DNA from: an uncultured Brachyspira sp.
GTDB taxonomy: Bacteria; Spirochaetota; Brachyspiria; Brachyspirales; Brachyspiraceae
DNA: 7,677 nt
NCBI GenBank assembly: GCA_934725525.1
Contig: CAKVCG010000080.1
Coordinates: forward strand, 1-7,677
Direction of reading: 5' to 3'
In this document: in pieces, positions 1 through 5,537 of the stretch
Layout: every line of letters starts with the position of its first letter
Numbering within the stretch: position 1 is the first letter of the stretch
Made by a program: the position numbers and the translations under genes
Notes under the pieces: model-generated
Seen by the model: only the letters and a program-made list of their open reading frames with translations
Databases searched by the model: none
What the model was told of the DNA's origin: nothing

Positions 1-54
1 AAGTCCGTCCTTGTCAATTTGACTTGTCCCAATAATCGTTTTCATTTCATACAT
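1..54 (-). CDS. 5' end of an unidentified gene, cut by the window edge
   Basis: An ATG at 54-52 opens a frame of 18 codons (MYEMKTIIGTSQIDKDGL) that runs off the window without a stop. An in-frame second ATG at codon 4 could be the real start. AGG lies 7 nt before the first ATG, and a perfect-consensus promoter sits just upstream (83-111), which is the main support for this being a gene. The first residues faintly recall the N-terminus of hotdog-fold acyl-ACP thioesterases, but 18 residues are too few to name a product. Confidence 0.6.
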   Translation of the reverse strand, partial: MYEMKTIIGTSQIDKDGL

Positions 55-82
55 ATAAAAACCTATAATTTTAAGTTTGTAT

Positions 83-111
83 ATTATATAGGAATAATTG
101 GGAATTGTCAA
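83..111 (-). promoter_or_regulatory. sigma-70 promoter, consensus TTGACA-N17-TATAAT
   Basis: On the minus strand TTGACA (111-106) is followed by a 17-bp spacer and TATAAT (88-83), an exact match to both hexamers with ideal spacing. Transcription would start near 76, giving a leader of about 20 nt before the ATG at 54. It drives the partial gene at the window start and points away from the SecB-like gene, whose transcription ends upstream of it on the same strand. Confidence 0.85.
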
Positions 112-158
112 AATATTTAAAAAGGATTATATTTTAAACTATTTATATATGCATTGTT

Positions 159-248
159 TCATTTAATCGAATTATATTTAAATCTTCTATTCTCACTCAA
201 CACTTTACTTATAGCGTTCATTAAAAGTCCTATAAAAAATATAATATA
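159..248 (-). pseudogene. relic of a gene 3' end (RFKYNSIK-stop), or a 20-residue small ORF
   Basis: This lies in the otherwise gene-free stretch between the SecB-like gene (ends 302) and the promoter at 111. After a TGA at 251-249 a frame is open for 29 codons to a TGA at 161-159. Its translation starts hydrophobic (YIIFFIGLLMNA) and ends basic (SENRRFKYNSIK), like the C-terminus of a membrane protein. An ATG at 221, 6 nt after a weak AGGA, could start a 20-residue peptide. The last codons match an 18-bp sequence after galE (1949-1966), and the two copies end in RFKYNSIK-stop and RFKYNSIE-stop. I read it as a degraded gene end; a functional peptide is possible. The remainder of 55-301 shows nothing else, and no clear terminator follows the SecB-like gene. 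Confidence 0.4.
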
Positions 249-301
249 TCAATCAAAATTAATTCTTTTTTCTTCAATTATAGGGCGGTATTTTCATTAA
301 T

Positions 302-736
302 TTAATTTTTAGACTCAAATTTTAAGTTAGAAAAATTTAATGGCGGTAAATCTATAGGAATTATCTTTGACATTACGCTCATTTGCGCTACTATTGGTCT
401 TAAATACGAGTAAAGCATTGCGGCTATGTTATTTATAATTCTTTCATTAAATTCATTTTTAAACTTAAAAAGTCCAATTATAGTAGATTCTATATGCGCC
501 AAAATATTATCGCTCATCATCAAATCCATTTTTATATTTAATTCCGTTAAAATTAAGTTATCTTCTTCTTTTTTACTGTATGAAATATTAGCTCCAGTTT
601 TTATGCCTATATTGTTAGCAATTTCTATATTGCTATTCATTAAATTATTTATTAAATTAAATTTAAAATCAACAACTTGTATGTATTCTATAGATATTGC
701 AGATTCACTAGGCTGCGATACTGATGTCTTCTCCAT
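302..736 (-). CDS. SecB-like chaperone
   Basis: A 144-residue protein resembling the SecB export-chaperone fold. SecB-family proteins hold clients unfolded, either for SecA and the Sec translocon or, in toxin-antitoxin-chaperone modules, to protect an antitoxin. The best evidence is the C-terminal half: a helix with LYSYLRPIVAQM (about 108-119) followed by IDLPPLNFSNL (128-138), which corresponds to the LFPYAR...LNLAPVNFDAL region of classical SecB. The middle has alternating beta-type segments (about 48-95) as expected. Length is close to E. coli SecB (155). The start is supported by GAGGA 9-12 nt upstream of the ATG at 736. It is separated by 232 bp from the next upstream gene (ends 969), and that gap carries two 31-bp operator-like repeats, suggesting its own control. 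Residues 1-14 are Ser/Thr-rich and probably disordered. Family assignment is by motif memory, so a divergent SecB-like protein is the safer wording than true SecB. Confidence 0.75.
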   Translation of the reverse strand: MEKTSVSQPSESAISIEYIQVVDFKFNLINNLMNSNIEIANNIGIKTGANISYSKKEEDNLILTELNIKMDLMMSDNILAHIESTIIGLFKFKNEFNERIINNIAAMLYSYLRPIVAQMSVMSKIIPIDLPPLNFSNLKFESKN

Positions 737-762
737 AATAATTATATTCCTCTTTTTTACTA

Positions 763-793
763 GTATTTACGCTACTTATAGTATTTACACTAT
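763..793 (-). repeat. 31-bp direct repeat, copy 1; operator-like, next to the SecB-like gene
   Basis: Identical to 830-860. On the minus strand it contains two GTAAATAC cores 18 bp apart (788-781 and 770-763). One core sits inside a palindrome, TTATAGT-GTAAAT-ACTATAA, with 7-bp arms in this copy. It lies 27 bp upstream of the SecB-like ATG. A TATAGT hexamer at 794-789 could be a -10 overlapped by the repeat. Repeated dyads at a promoter are typical of sites for Xre-type or antitoxin repressors; the binding protein is not evident in the window. Confidence 0.6.
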
Positions 794-957
794 AAATTAA
801 AAAAATATATGCTTAACGAGTATAGACAGGTATTTACGCTACTTATAGTATTTACACTATTTATAAATGCAAACCTTTTATTTTGTTTTTCGATATCATC
901 TAATAATATATCAAAATTTTTTTGATTACAAAAAATAAAATAGAGTAGTTTTATCAT
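790..957 (-). CDS. possible 55-residue small ORF; doubtful
   Basis: An ATG at 957, 11 bp after the stop of the gene ending at 969, opens a frame to a TAG at 792-790. The translation begins MIKLLYFIFC, has an acidic and basic middle (FDILLDDIEKQNKRFAF), and continues through the upstream 31-bp repeat as NSVNTISSVNT before ending in a hydrophobic tail. There is no clear ribosome site, and AT-rich DNA often yields frames this long. The same reading of the downstream repeat copy would give VNTISSVNT-SKKEEYNYYG and run past the SecB-like start, so the repeat may have cut a somewhat longer ancestral frame. No family recognised. Confidence 0.25.
   Translation of the reverse strand: MIKLLYFIFCNQKNFDILLDDIEKQNKRFAFINSVNTISSVNTCLYSLSIYFFNL
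830..860 (-). repeat. 31-bp direct repeat, copy 2; operator-like
   Basis: Exact copy of 763-793, beginning 67 bp further upstream of the SecB-like gene. The flanks of the two copies are unrelated, so this is a repeated site and not a plain 67-bp tandem duplication. The palindrome around the core keeps 5-bp arms (ATAGT-N6-ACTAT). A TATACT hexamer on the minus strand (824-819) lies between the copies, but no good -35 accompanies it. Confidence 0.6.
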
Positions 958-968
958 TTTTTCTAAAA

Positions 969-1346
969 TTATAAAAGTTTCTTCATTATATTTAATATAT
1001 ATTTAATATAATAATTTTTAATAAAGCGATTTGTAATATCAATAATTTTTCCAGAATCAATAGATTCATTTACTTCTTCATCATTTTTAAACCAATCATA
1101 TAAATATTCACATTGTATAGTCTTATATAAAGTATCTTCAAATTTTATATGCGTATTATATGAAACTTTATTAATTATATCTCGTTTTTGATAATCTCTT
1201 TTATTAGTTAAATATATAGTATAAAAGTCATCTTCATCAAAAACTTTAATATTATCGCAGTTTATACCGCTATTTTTTAATTCGTTTATATAGAAATCAA
1301 TAGCTTTAAAATCAATATTTTCTAATTCGTTATTATGATAAGGCAT
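969..1346 (-). CDS. small protein of unknown function, translationally coupled to the HEPN-like gene
   Basis: A 125-residue acidic protein with no family I can name. The start is the ATG at 1346: GAGGGG lies 7 nt before it, whereas the TTG at 1361 in the same frame is part of that ribosome site. The first 14 bp overlap the end of the HEPN-like gene, so the two are almost certainly co-translated. The pattern, helix (DFKAIDFYINELKN) then strand (NIKVFDEDDFYTIYLTN) then a mixed region and a helical end (IIDITNRFIKNYYIKYILNIMKK), suggests a small alpha/beta protein. It has no helix-turn-helix, and it lacks the GSxxRG and DxD signature of the minimal nucleotidyltransferases that often pair with HEPN proteins. 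The overlapping layout fits a toxin partner or antitoxin, but that is inferred from position only. Confidence 0.7.
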   Translation of the reverse strand: MPYHNNELENIDFKAIDFYINELKNSGINCDNIKVFDEDDFYTIYLTNKRDYQKRDIINKVSYNTHIKFEDTLYKTIQCEYLYDWFKNDEEVNESIDSGKIIDITNRFIKNYYIKYILNIMKKLL

Positions 1347-1815
1347 TGTATATCCCCTCAAATATTATTTTAGCTTTTTCCAAATCTGTTAAACTACAAA
1401 TACAATCATTAGATTTATTATCTATATTATAATATTCATATTTTTCTCGCATTTCTGCTAGTCTCTCGCCTTTTATTATATCGGCATATTTTCCATTAAA
1501 TTTTTGCAGTTTTCCTATAATATGCCATATACTATTAATTCTTCTATTAGATTTATGTTTAAAACATTTTCCATTACAATAACTATTTTTATAATAATGG
1601 CAATTTGTATTATTACAATTAGCTATATATTTTTCAACATTAACTAAATAATCTTTAGCTATTAAAAATAATCCATAATACCATCTGCCTATTATTAAAT
1701 GATTGATATCATCAACTTCTATATATTTCATACTTAATTTTTTCGTATTTAAAACATCTCTATTATTATAGAGATATTCGGCAAAAGCAATATTAACTTC
1801 CCCTCTATTTTTCAT
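1333..1815 (-). CDS. HEPN-like domain protein with a Cys-rich insert
   Basis: A 160-residue, mostly helical protein. The segment INHLIIGRWYYGLFLIAKDYL (about 37-57) matches the helix of HEPN proteins that usually reads YYAMFHAAKALL, and the end MREKYEYYNID...SLTDLEKAKIIFEGIYNAL (122-159) matches their last helices. HEPN proteins include RNA-cleaving or RNA-binding toxins and defence effectors with an R-x4-6-H motif; here R92-x5-H98 (NRRINSIWH) fits. Between the helices is an unusual cysteine cluster, C67-x4-C72-x7-C80-x3-C84, with nearby His73 and His87, which could bind zinc. The ATG at 1815 is preferred: a frame extended to a TTG at 1875 would use the -35 element of the gene's own promoter as its start codon. 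AGG lies 6 nt before the chosen ATG. It overlaps the downstream small gene by 14 bp. HEPN membership is by pattern recognition and moderately sure; toxic activity is inference. Confidence 0.65.
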   Translation of the reverse strand: MKNRGEVNIAFAEYLYNNRDVLNTKKLSMKYIEVDDINHLIIGRWYYGLFLIAKDYLVNVEKYIANCNNTNCHYYKNSYCNGKCFKHKSNRRINSIWHIIGKLQKFNGKYADIIKGERLAEMREKYEYYNIDNKSNDCICSLTDLEKAKIIFEGIYNALS

Positions 1816-1846
1816 GCGAAACCTAATTATATATTTTTTATAATTT

Positions 1847-1875
1847 ATTTTATATAAGTAATAAATTTTTGTCAA
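1847..1875 (-). promoter_or_regulatory. sigma-70 promoter of the HEPN-like gene, TTGACA-N17-TAAAAT
   Basis: TTGACA (1875-1870) is followed by 17 bp and TAAAAT (1852-1847) on the minus strand: a perfect -35, a 5/6 -10 and ideal spacing. Transcription would start near 1840, about 25 nt before the ATG at 1815. It separates the HEPN-like block from galE transcription. A stray AAGGAG (1902-1897) lies upstream with no ATG, GTG or TTG at usable distance. Confidence 0.8.
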
Positions 1876-1938
1876 TAGAAAAATTATTAATTTAAACTCC
1901 TTATAATATACTATAACAGATTATAATTAATTTACAAA

Positions 1939-1989
1939 TCACTCAATAGAATTATATTTAAATCTTATGTTTTTATTAAACATTACTTT
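1939..1989 (-). pseudogene. relic of a gene 3' end after galE (RFKYNSIE-stop)
   Basis: Immediately after galE a frame reads KVMFNKNIRFKYNSIE and stops at 1941-1939. Its ATG (1983-1981) overlaps the galE stop as TAATG. The 18 bp at 1949-1966 are identical to 169-186, and the reading frame and stop are shared with the relic there (KVLSENRRFKYNSIK). The Ser codon differs silently (TCT against TCG), which hints at common coding ancestry. A 14-residue peptide coupled to galE is possible, but a leftover gene end is likelier. Confidence 0.35.
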
Positions 1990-2981
1990 TTATTGATACT
2001 ATTAATATACCACAAATAAGCGCTTTTAATACTCTCTTCTAAACTCTTTTCAGATTTCCAATCTAAAATACTTTTCACTTTCCCAATATCCGCATATAAA
2101 ATCGCAGGGTCGCCAGCTCGCCTTCCCTTAATTTCAACAGGAATTTTTTTATTCAAAACTCTCTCGCAGGCTTCAAAAACTTCTTTCACGCTATAACCTT
2201 CGCCAGTCCCAATATTAAATACATCCGTTTTATTTTCTTTAATTAAATACTCATAAGAAAGTCTATGAGCTTCCGCTAAATCTAACACATTAACATAATC
2301 TCTTATGCAAGTTCCGTCTCTCGTTTCATAATCGTTTCCAAAAATTGTAAAAACTTTATTATCATTTGCCTTCAATATATTTGGAATTAAATGAGTTTCT
2401 GGTTCATGCCATTCGCCAATCCTTCCTTTCTCGTCCGCTCCCGCTACATTGAAATATCTTAATCTTATTGATTTTAAACCGTAGGCTTTATCATAATCGT
2501 CCATTATTCGCTCTATAGCAAGTTTGGAATAACCGTAAGGATTAATGGGATTTTGAGGATGTTTTTCGTCTATTGGCGTCTGCTCAACTATGTCGCCATA
2601 AGTGGCGCAAGTCGAAGAAAGAACTATTCTTTTAACATTATGTTTAATCATAGTGTCAAGTAAATTCAATGTTCCGTAAATATTGTTTCTGTAATATTTT
2701 GAAGGATTTTGAACGCTCTCCTCAACCAAAGCGAAAGCTGCAAAATGAATAACTCCGTCTATAGAATATTTATTAAAAACATTTTCTATATCTTCAATAT
2801 TTCTCAAATCGCCTTTTTCAAAAATTATTTTGTCTGGATTTATTTCAAGCAAAGTATTAATTGTTTCAATATGTCCGTTTTCCAAATTATCGAAAATAAT
2901 TATTTTATAATCTGTATTTTCAATTAAATTTAAAACCGTATGGCTTCCTATATATCCCGCTCCGCCTGTTATTAAAATCAT
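1983..2981 (-). CDS. galE: UDP-glucose 4-epimerase
   Basis: Interconverts UDP-glucose and UDP-galactose in the cytoplasm using bound NAD, feeding galactose units to surface glycans and the Leloir pathway. It is an extended short-chain dehydrogenase of 332 residues, close to E. coli GalE (338), and complete. Visible motifs: GGAGYIGSH (6-14) for NAD binding; Asp31 in FDNLENG; GDLRN (57-61); HFAA (79-82); SSTCATYG (122-129) with Thr124 at the catalytic Ser/Thr position; Y149-x3-K153 in NPYGYSKLAIE; RYFNVAGAD (175-183); RDYVNVLDLAEAH (227-239); FNIGTGEGYSV (255-265). AAGGAA lies 5 nt before the ATG. It follows the FAD oxidoreductase gene by 12 bp and must be co-transcribed with it. It is visibly richer in G+C and CpG than the genes on either side of the cluster. 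No convincing terminator follows. The motifs are also compatible with a 4-epimerase acting on related UDP-sugars. Confidence 0.95.
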   Translation of the reverse strand: MILITGGAGYIGSHTVLNLIENTDYKIIIFDNLENGHIETINTLLEINPDKIIFEKGDLRNIEDIENVFNKYSIDGVIHFAAFALVEESVQNPSKYYRNNIYGTLNLLDTMIKHNVKRIVLSSTCATYGDIVEQTPIDEKHPQNPINPYGYSKLAIERIMDDYDKAYGLKSIRLRYFNVAGADEKGRIGEWHEPETHLIPNILKANDNKVFTIFGNDYETRDGTCIRDYVNVLDLAEAHRLSYEYLIKENKTDVFNIGTGEGYSVKEVFEACERVLNKKIPVEIKGRRAGDPAILYADIGKVKSILDWKSEKSLEESIKSAYLWYINSINKK

Positions 2982-2993
2982 ATTAATTCCTTT

Positions 2994-4496
2994 TTATTTT
3001 TCAGATTTTACCTCATGGTATTCTTCTTCAGTATTCACTTCCCAAATTACGCTTTTATCTTTATTATCAGACAATATGCAATTAGCGGCTTCAATTCCGC
3101 AAATCATAGAATGGTCCATATTGTTATATCTATGCATTCCATTTCTACCCGATAAAAATAAGTTTTCTATTTTATCCGTGTATTCTCTAATTTTATGGAA
3201 TTCATTATAAACGCCCGTGTATGAAGGATAAGCTTTTTTCATTTTTATTATATTTGAAGAAATAACATCCTCGTCTTTTATTAATTTCAATTTCTTCATT
3301 TCGTCTATAGTAAATTTAATAAAATCGTCTTCTTTCATAGACCATAATTCATCGTTCTCAAAACACATATATTCTACGCCTACATAAATGCAATTTTTAT
3401 CTTTTACCATATACGGAGACCAATTATTAATAATGCCTATTCTTGCAATTTTGACATAAGGCTCTTGAATATAAATCCAATTATCTTTAATAATTCCGTT
3501 TTCGCTATGTAAGGATATGTCTTTTAATAGAATTCCTACGATAATAAAATCCCTATATTGAAGATTATTCGCCAAATTATATATTTCATTAGGAACTTGA
3601 GAGAATGAAGTTATTAAATCTTTTATAGGCATTGTGGAAATAAAATAATCGGCTTTTTCAATAATTTCTTTTTTATTAATTTTATCTTCAATCGCAACCG
3701 ATACTACTTTATCGTTTTCTATATTTAGTTTAGTTATTTTCGAGTTTAAATATATTTTTCCGCCTTTATTTTCTATATCATGCGCCAACGCTTCCCATAA
3801 CTGCCCCGAACCATATTTTGGATATAAAAAAGTTTCTATTAAACTTGTTTCGACTCCTTTTTGTTTAATATCGTTTTTCTTTTTTGGTTTTAACGAATTG
3901 ATAATAGTTTTATAAATTGAAAGTCCTTTAACTCTCTGCGCTCCCCATTCGGGACTTAATTCGGAAGGTTTAACGCCCCAAACTTTTTCGGTATAATCTC
4001 TAAAAAATAAATTGTATAATTCCCGCCCAAATCTGTTTATATAAAATTTTTCCAAACTATCGACATTTTTGTATGGAAATAAAACCGACTTTATATAACT
4101 GAAACCAATTTTTGCGCATCTTAAAAATCCTAAATTAAATATAAACTCTTTATTTAAAGAAATTGGATAATTAAATAATTTTTTCAAATAAAATATTCTT
4201 GTTAATCTGTCTCTAACAAGCATAATTTTTTCATTATCTTCGGGCTTAAAATTTTCATTCTGTCTTGGCAAAAGTGAATTCCAAATTTCCAATACTCTAT
4301 CGCTTTTAGAAAAAAATCTATGAATACCAATATCGATTTTATTTCCGTTTATATCTACCGTTCTCGCTATTCCGCCTATCGCATCCGAATCCTCAAAAAT
4401 GATTACTTCGGCGTTAGGCTCTCTGTTTAATATTTCATAACCAGCCGTTAAGCCCGCTGGACCAGCTCCTATGATTATTATTTTCTTGTTTTGCAT
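2994..4496 (-). CDS. FAD-dependent oxidoreductase, amine-oxidase / HemY-like family
   Basis: A 500-residue flavoprotein. The N-terminus has the FAD dinucleotide-binding signature GAGPAG (10-15), then an acidic strand end (VIIFED, 31-36), GGIARTV (41-47) and DIGIHRFF (55-62). The region [30 protein letters not shown] (164-193) and the closing [26 protein letters not shown] (446-471), where the flavin is embraced, are typical of COG1232-type oxidoreductases found in LPS, O-antigen and exopolysaccharide clusters. Some related proteins are described as UDP-galactopyranose-mutase-like, but this one is longer than ordinary Glf (about 370) and the substrate cannot be told. The start has AAGGAG 6 nt upstream. 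It lies 51 bp after the glycosyltransferase stop, with a hairpin terminator in the gap, and 12 bp before galE. I see no clear promoter in the gap, so expression should depend on read-through. Confidence 0.85.
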   Translation of the reverse strand: MQNKKIIIIGAGPAGLTAGYEILNREPNAEVIIFEDSDAIGGIARTVDINGNKIDIGIHRFFSKSDRVLEIWNSLLPRQNENFKPEDNEKIMLVRDRLTRIFYLKKLFNYPISLNKEFIFNLGFLRCAKIGFSYIKSVLFPYKNVDSLEKFYINRFGRELYNLFFRDYTEKVWGVKPSELSPEWGAQRVKGLSIYKTIINSLKPKKKNDIKQKGVETSLIETFLYPKYGSGQLWEALAHDIENKGGKIYLNSKITKLNIENDKVVSVAIEDKINKKEIIEKADYFISTMPIKDLITSFSQVPNEIYNLANNLQYRDFIIVGILLKDISLHSENGIIKDNWIYIQEPYVKIARIGIINNWSPYMVKDKNCIYVGVEYMCFENDELWSMKEDDFIKFTIDEMKKLKLIKDEDVISSNIIKMKKAYPSYTGVYNEFHKIREYTDKIENLFLSGRNGMHRYNNMDHSMICGIEAANCILSDNKDKSVIWEVNTEEEYHEVKSEK

Positions 4497-4540
4497 AATA
4501 TTCTCCTTTTCAAATCAAATTAATAATTGTTTTAAAATAC

Positions 4541-4580
4541 AAAAAACCTACGCTGCAATTTTATATCGCAACATAGGTTG
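4541..4580 (-). terminator. hairpin plus U-run overlapping the end of the glycosyltransferase gene
   Basis: Minus-strand RNA folds CCUAUGUUGC (4577-4568) with GCAGCGUAGG (4556-4547) around an 11-nt loop. Ten of ten positions pair, including two G-U wobbles, and two A-U pairs extend the base. U6 (4546-4541) and then GUAUUUU follow. On the plus strand the wobbles become C-A mismatches, so the structure is specific to minus-strand transcription. The glycosyltransferase stop TAG (4550-4548) lies inside the 3' arm, so a translating ribosome should disturb the hairpin. Confidence 0.8.
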
Positions 4581-5537
4581 TAATTTTTTTAATTTTAATG
4601 TATTATTTTCTAATATTAGATTATTACTACATTGTTTGGTAATTAAGTTAATCGTCAGCGCATGCTCTGCTCTGCTCTGCTCTGCTCTGCTCTGCTCTGC
4701 TCTGCTCTGCTCTGCTCTGCTCTGCTCTGCTCTGCTCTGCGTCTTACTCATTGCAATTTTAAATATTTCTTTCAGTAGTTTCAAATTGGAGTATATGCCT
4801 TTTATTTTTGAAGGAACTTCATTTTTTGGATATAATCGCTCGGTTGGAACTTGACAGATTTTATAACCTAACTTATTTGCATGCACTAACGGATAATAGC
4901 AATATTCGTAAGTGTTAAATTCATCTCTAAACCAATCCATCTTTTCGTCTAAAATATATCTTCTCGAAAAACCTTTATAACCATTGCAAACATCGTCATA
5001 ATGAAAACCCGAAGTAAAACTAATTAACGGAGAGGCAATTAATCTAATTCCTATTTTTCTTAAAAAAGGAGTATTCGCTTCTTTTCCGCCTAAAGTAAAT
5101 CTCGTAGCCTGAATAACATCAAAGCCCGCTTCTAACTTTTCCAAAAATAATGGCAAACTTTCATGAACATTATCCTTATCGTTTCCGTCAACCATTATCG
5201 CTCCTTCGTATCCCATTTCCATTGTTTGATAAAAGCCTTGCTTAAGTTGAACGCCTTGTCCTTTTTTATCGCTAACATTAATTAAAAGTCCAACGCAACC
5301 ATAATTTTTAATGAAATCGGGATTTGAGGAATTATCTTTACTCCCGCCATCGCAAATGAAAACATCGCATATATTAAAAATATTGTTTTCTTTCATTTTA
5401 TTCATTTGAGATACAAATCTTTCGCCTTCATTAATCACGGGAATTAATAAAGCATATTTATTTTTCTTTTCAGAAAATATATAACTTTGATATTTTGGAA
5501 TTTTAGATTTTACTAAATTTAATTTATCTTCAATCAT
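4548..5537 (-). CDS. family 2 glycosyltransferase with a variable-length repeat tail
   Basis: A GT-A fold enzyme that should transfer a sugar from a nucleotide-sugar donor to a lipid or glycan acceptor at the inner membrane, resembling dolichol-phosphate-mannose-synthase-type GT2 proteins. Visible: [11 protein letters not shown] (30-40), CDGGSKDNS (62-70), the metal-binding-type VDGNDKDN (116-123), ATRF (144-147), [10 protein letters not shown] (184-193) and [12 protein letters not shown] (236-247). The catalytic domain seems complete by about residue 265. There is no C-terminal membrane segment. Residues 267-291 are five copies of QSRAE, encoded by 15 GCAGA pentanucleotides, followed by a 38-residue tail without recognisable domain. 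Because 5 bp is not a multiple of 3, gain or loss of a unit changes the tail: by my count 295 residues with 16 units, 294 with 14, against 329 here. The ATG has AGAGGA 5 nt upstream and overlaps the preceding gene by 8 bp (ATGATTGA), so translation is coupled. Confidence 0.9.
   Translation of the reverse strand: MIEDKLNLVKSKIPKYQSYIFSEKKNKYALLIPVINEGERFVSQMNKMKENNIFNICDVFICDGGSKDNSSNPDFIKNYGCVGLLINVSDKKGQGVQLKQGFYQTMEMGYEGAIMVDGNDKDNVHESLPLFLEKLEAGFDVIQATRFTLGGKEANTPFLRKIGIRLIASPLISFTSGFHYDDVCNGYKGFSRRYILDEKMDWFRDEFNTYEYCYYPLVHANKLGYKICQVPTERLYPKNEVPSKIKGIYSNLKLLKEIFKIAMSKTQSRAEQSRAEQSRAEQSRAEQSRAEHALTINLITKQCSNNLILENNTLKLKKLQPMLRYKIAA
4663..4740 (-). repeat. pentanucleotide tract, 15 full GCAGA units, inside the glycosyltransferase gene
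   Basis: Fifteen perfect TCTGC units on the plus strand (4666-4740) plus three more matching bases (4663-4665), with no interruption. It encodes QSRAE repeats in every minus-strand frame and contains no stop in any. Perfect short tandem repeats of this length change copy number readily by replication slippage, the classic basis of phase variation. Confidence 0.97.

Noticed and set aside
426..800. Plus-strand frame of 124 codons with hydrophobic residues.
   Set aside because: Antisense to the SecB-like gene, which has a family match and a good ribosome site; hydrophobicity is expected from antisense AT-rich DNA.
969..1346. The small protein as a minimal nucleotidyltransferase partner of the HEPN-like protein.
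   Set aside because: It lacks the GSxxRG...SDxDL-type signature, so the usual HEPN-MNT pairing is not supported.
1965..1982. ATGTTT/AAACAT inverted repeat after galE as a terminator.
   Set aside because: Stem is AT-only, 6 bp, and no U-run follows on the minus strand.
2709..2927. Plus-strand frame of 72 codons.
   Set aside because: Antisense to galE, whose motifs are clear across this stretch.
4663..4740. The 5-bp tract as a CRISPR array or as minisatellite structural coding.
   Set aside because: No spacers, and the unit length and perfection fit slippage-type simple repeats; 5 bp cannot preserve frame as a structural repeat would need.
4471..4854. Plus-strand open frame of 127 codons with LLCSA repeats.
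   Set aside because: It is the antisense reading of the pentanucleotide tract inside the glycosyltransferase gene; the tract is open in all frames, so length is no evidence, and the flanks show no domain or ribosome site.
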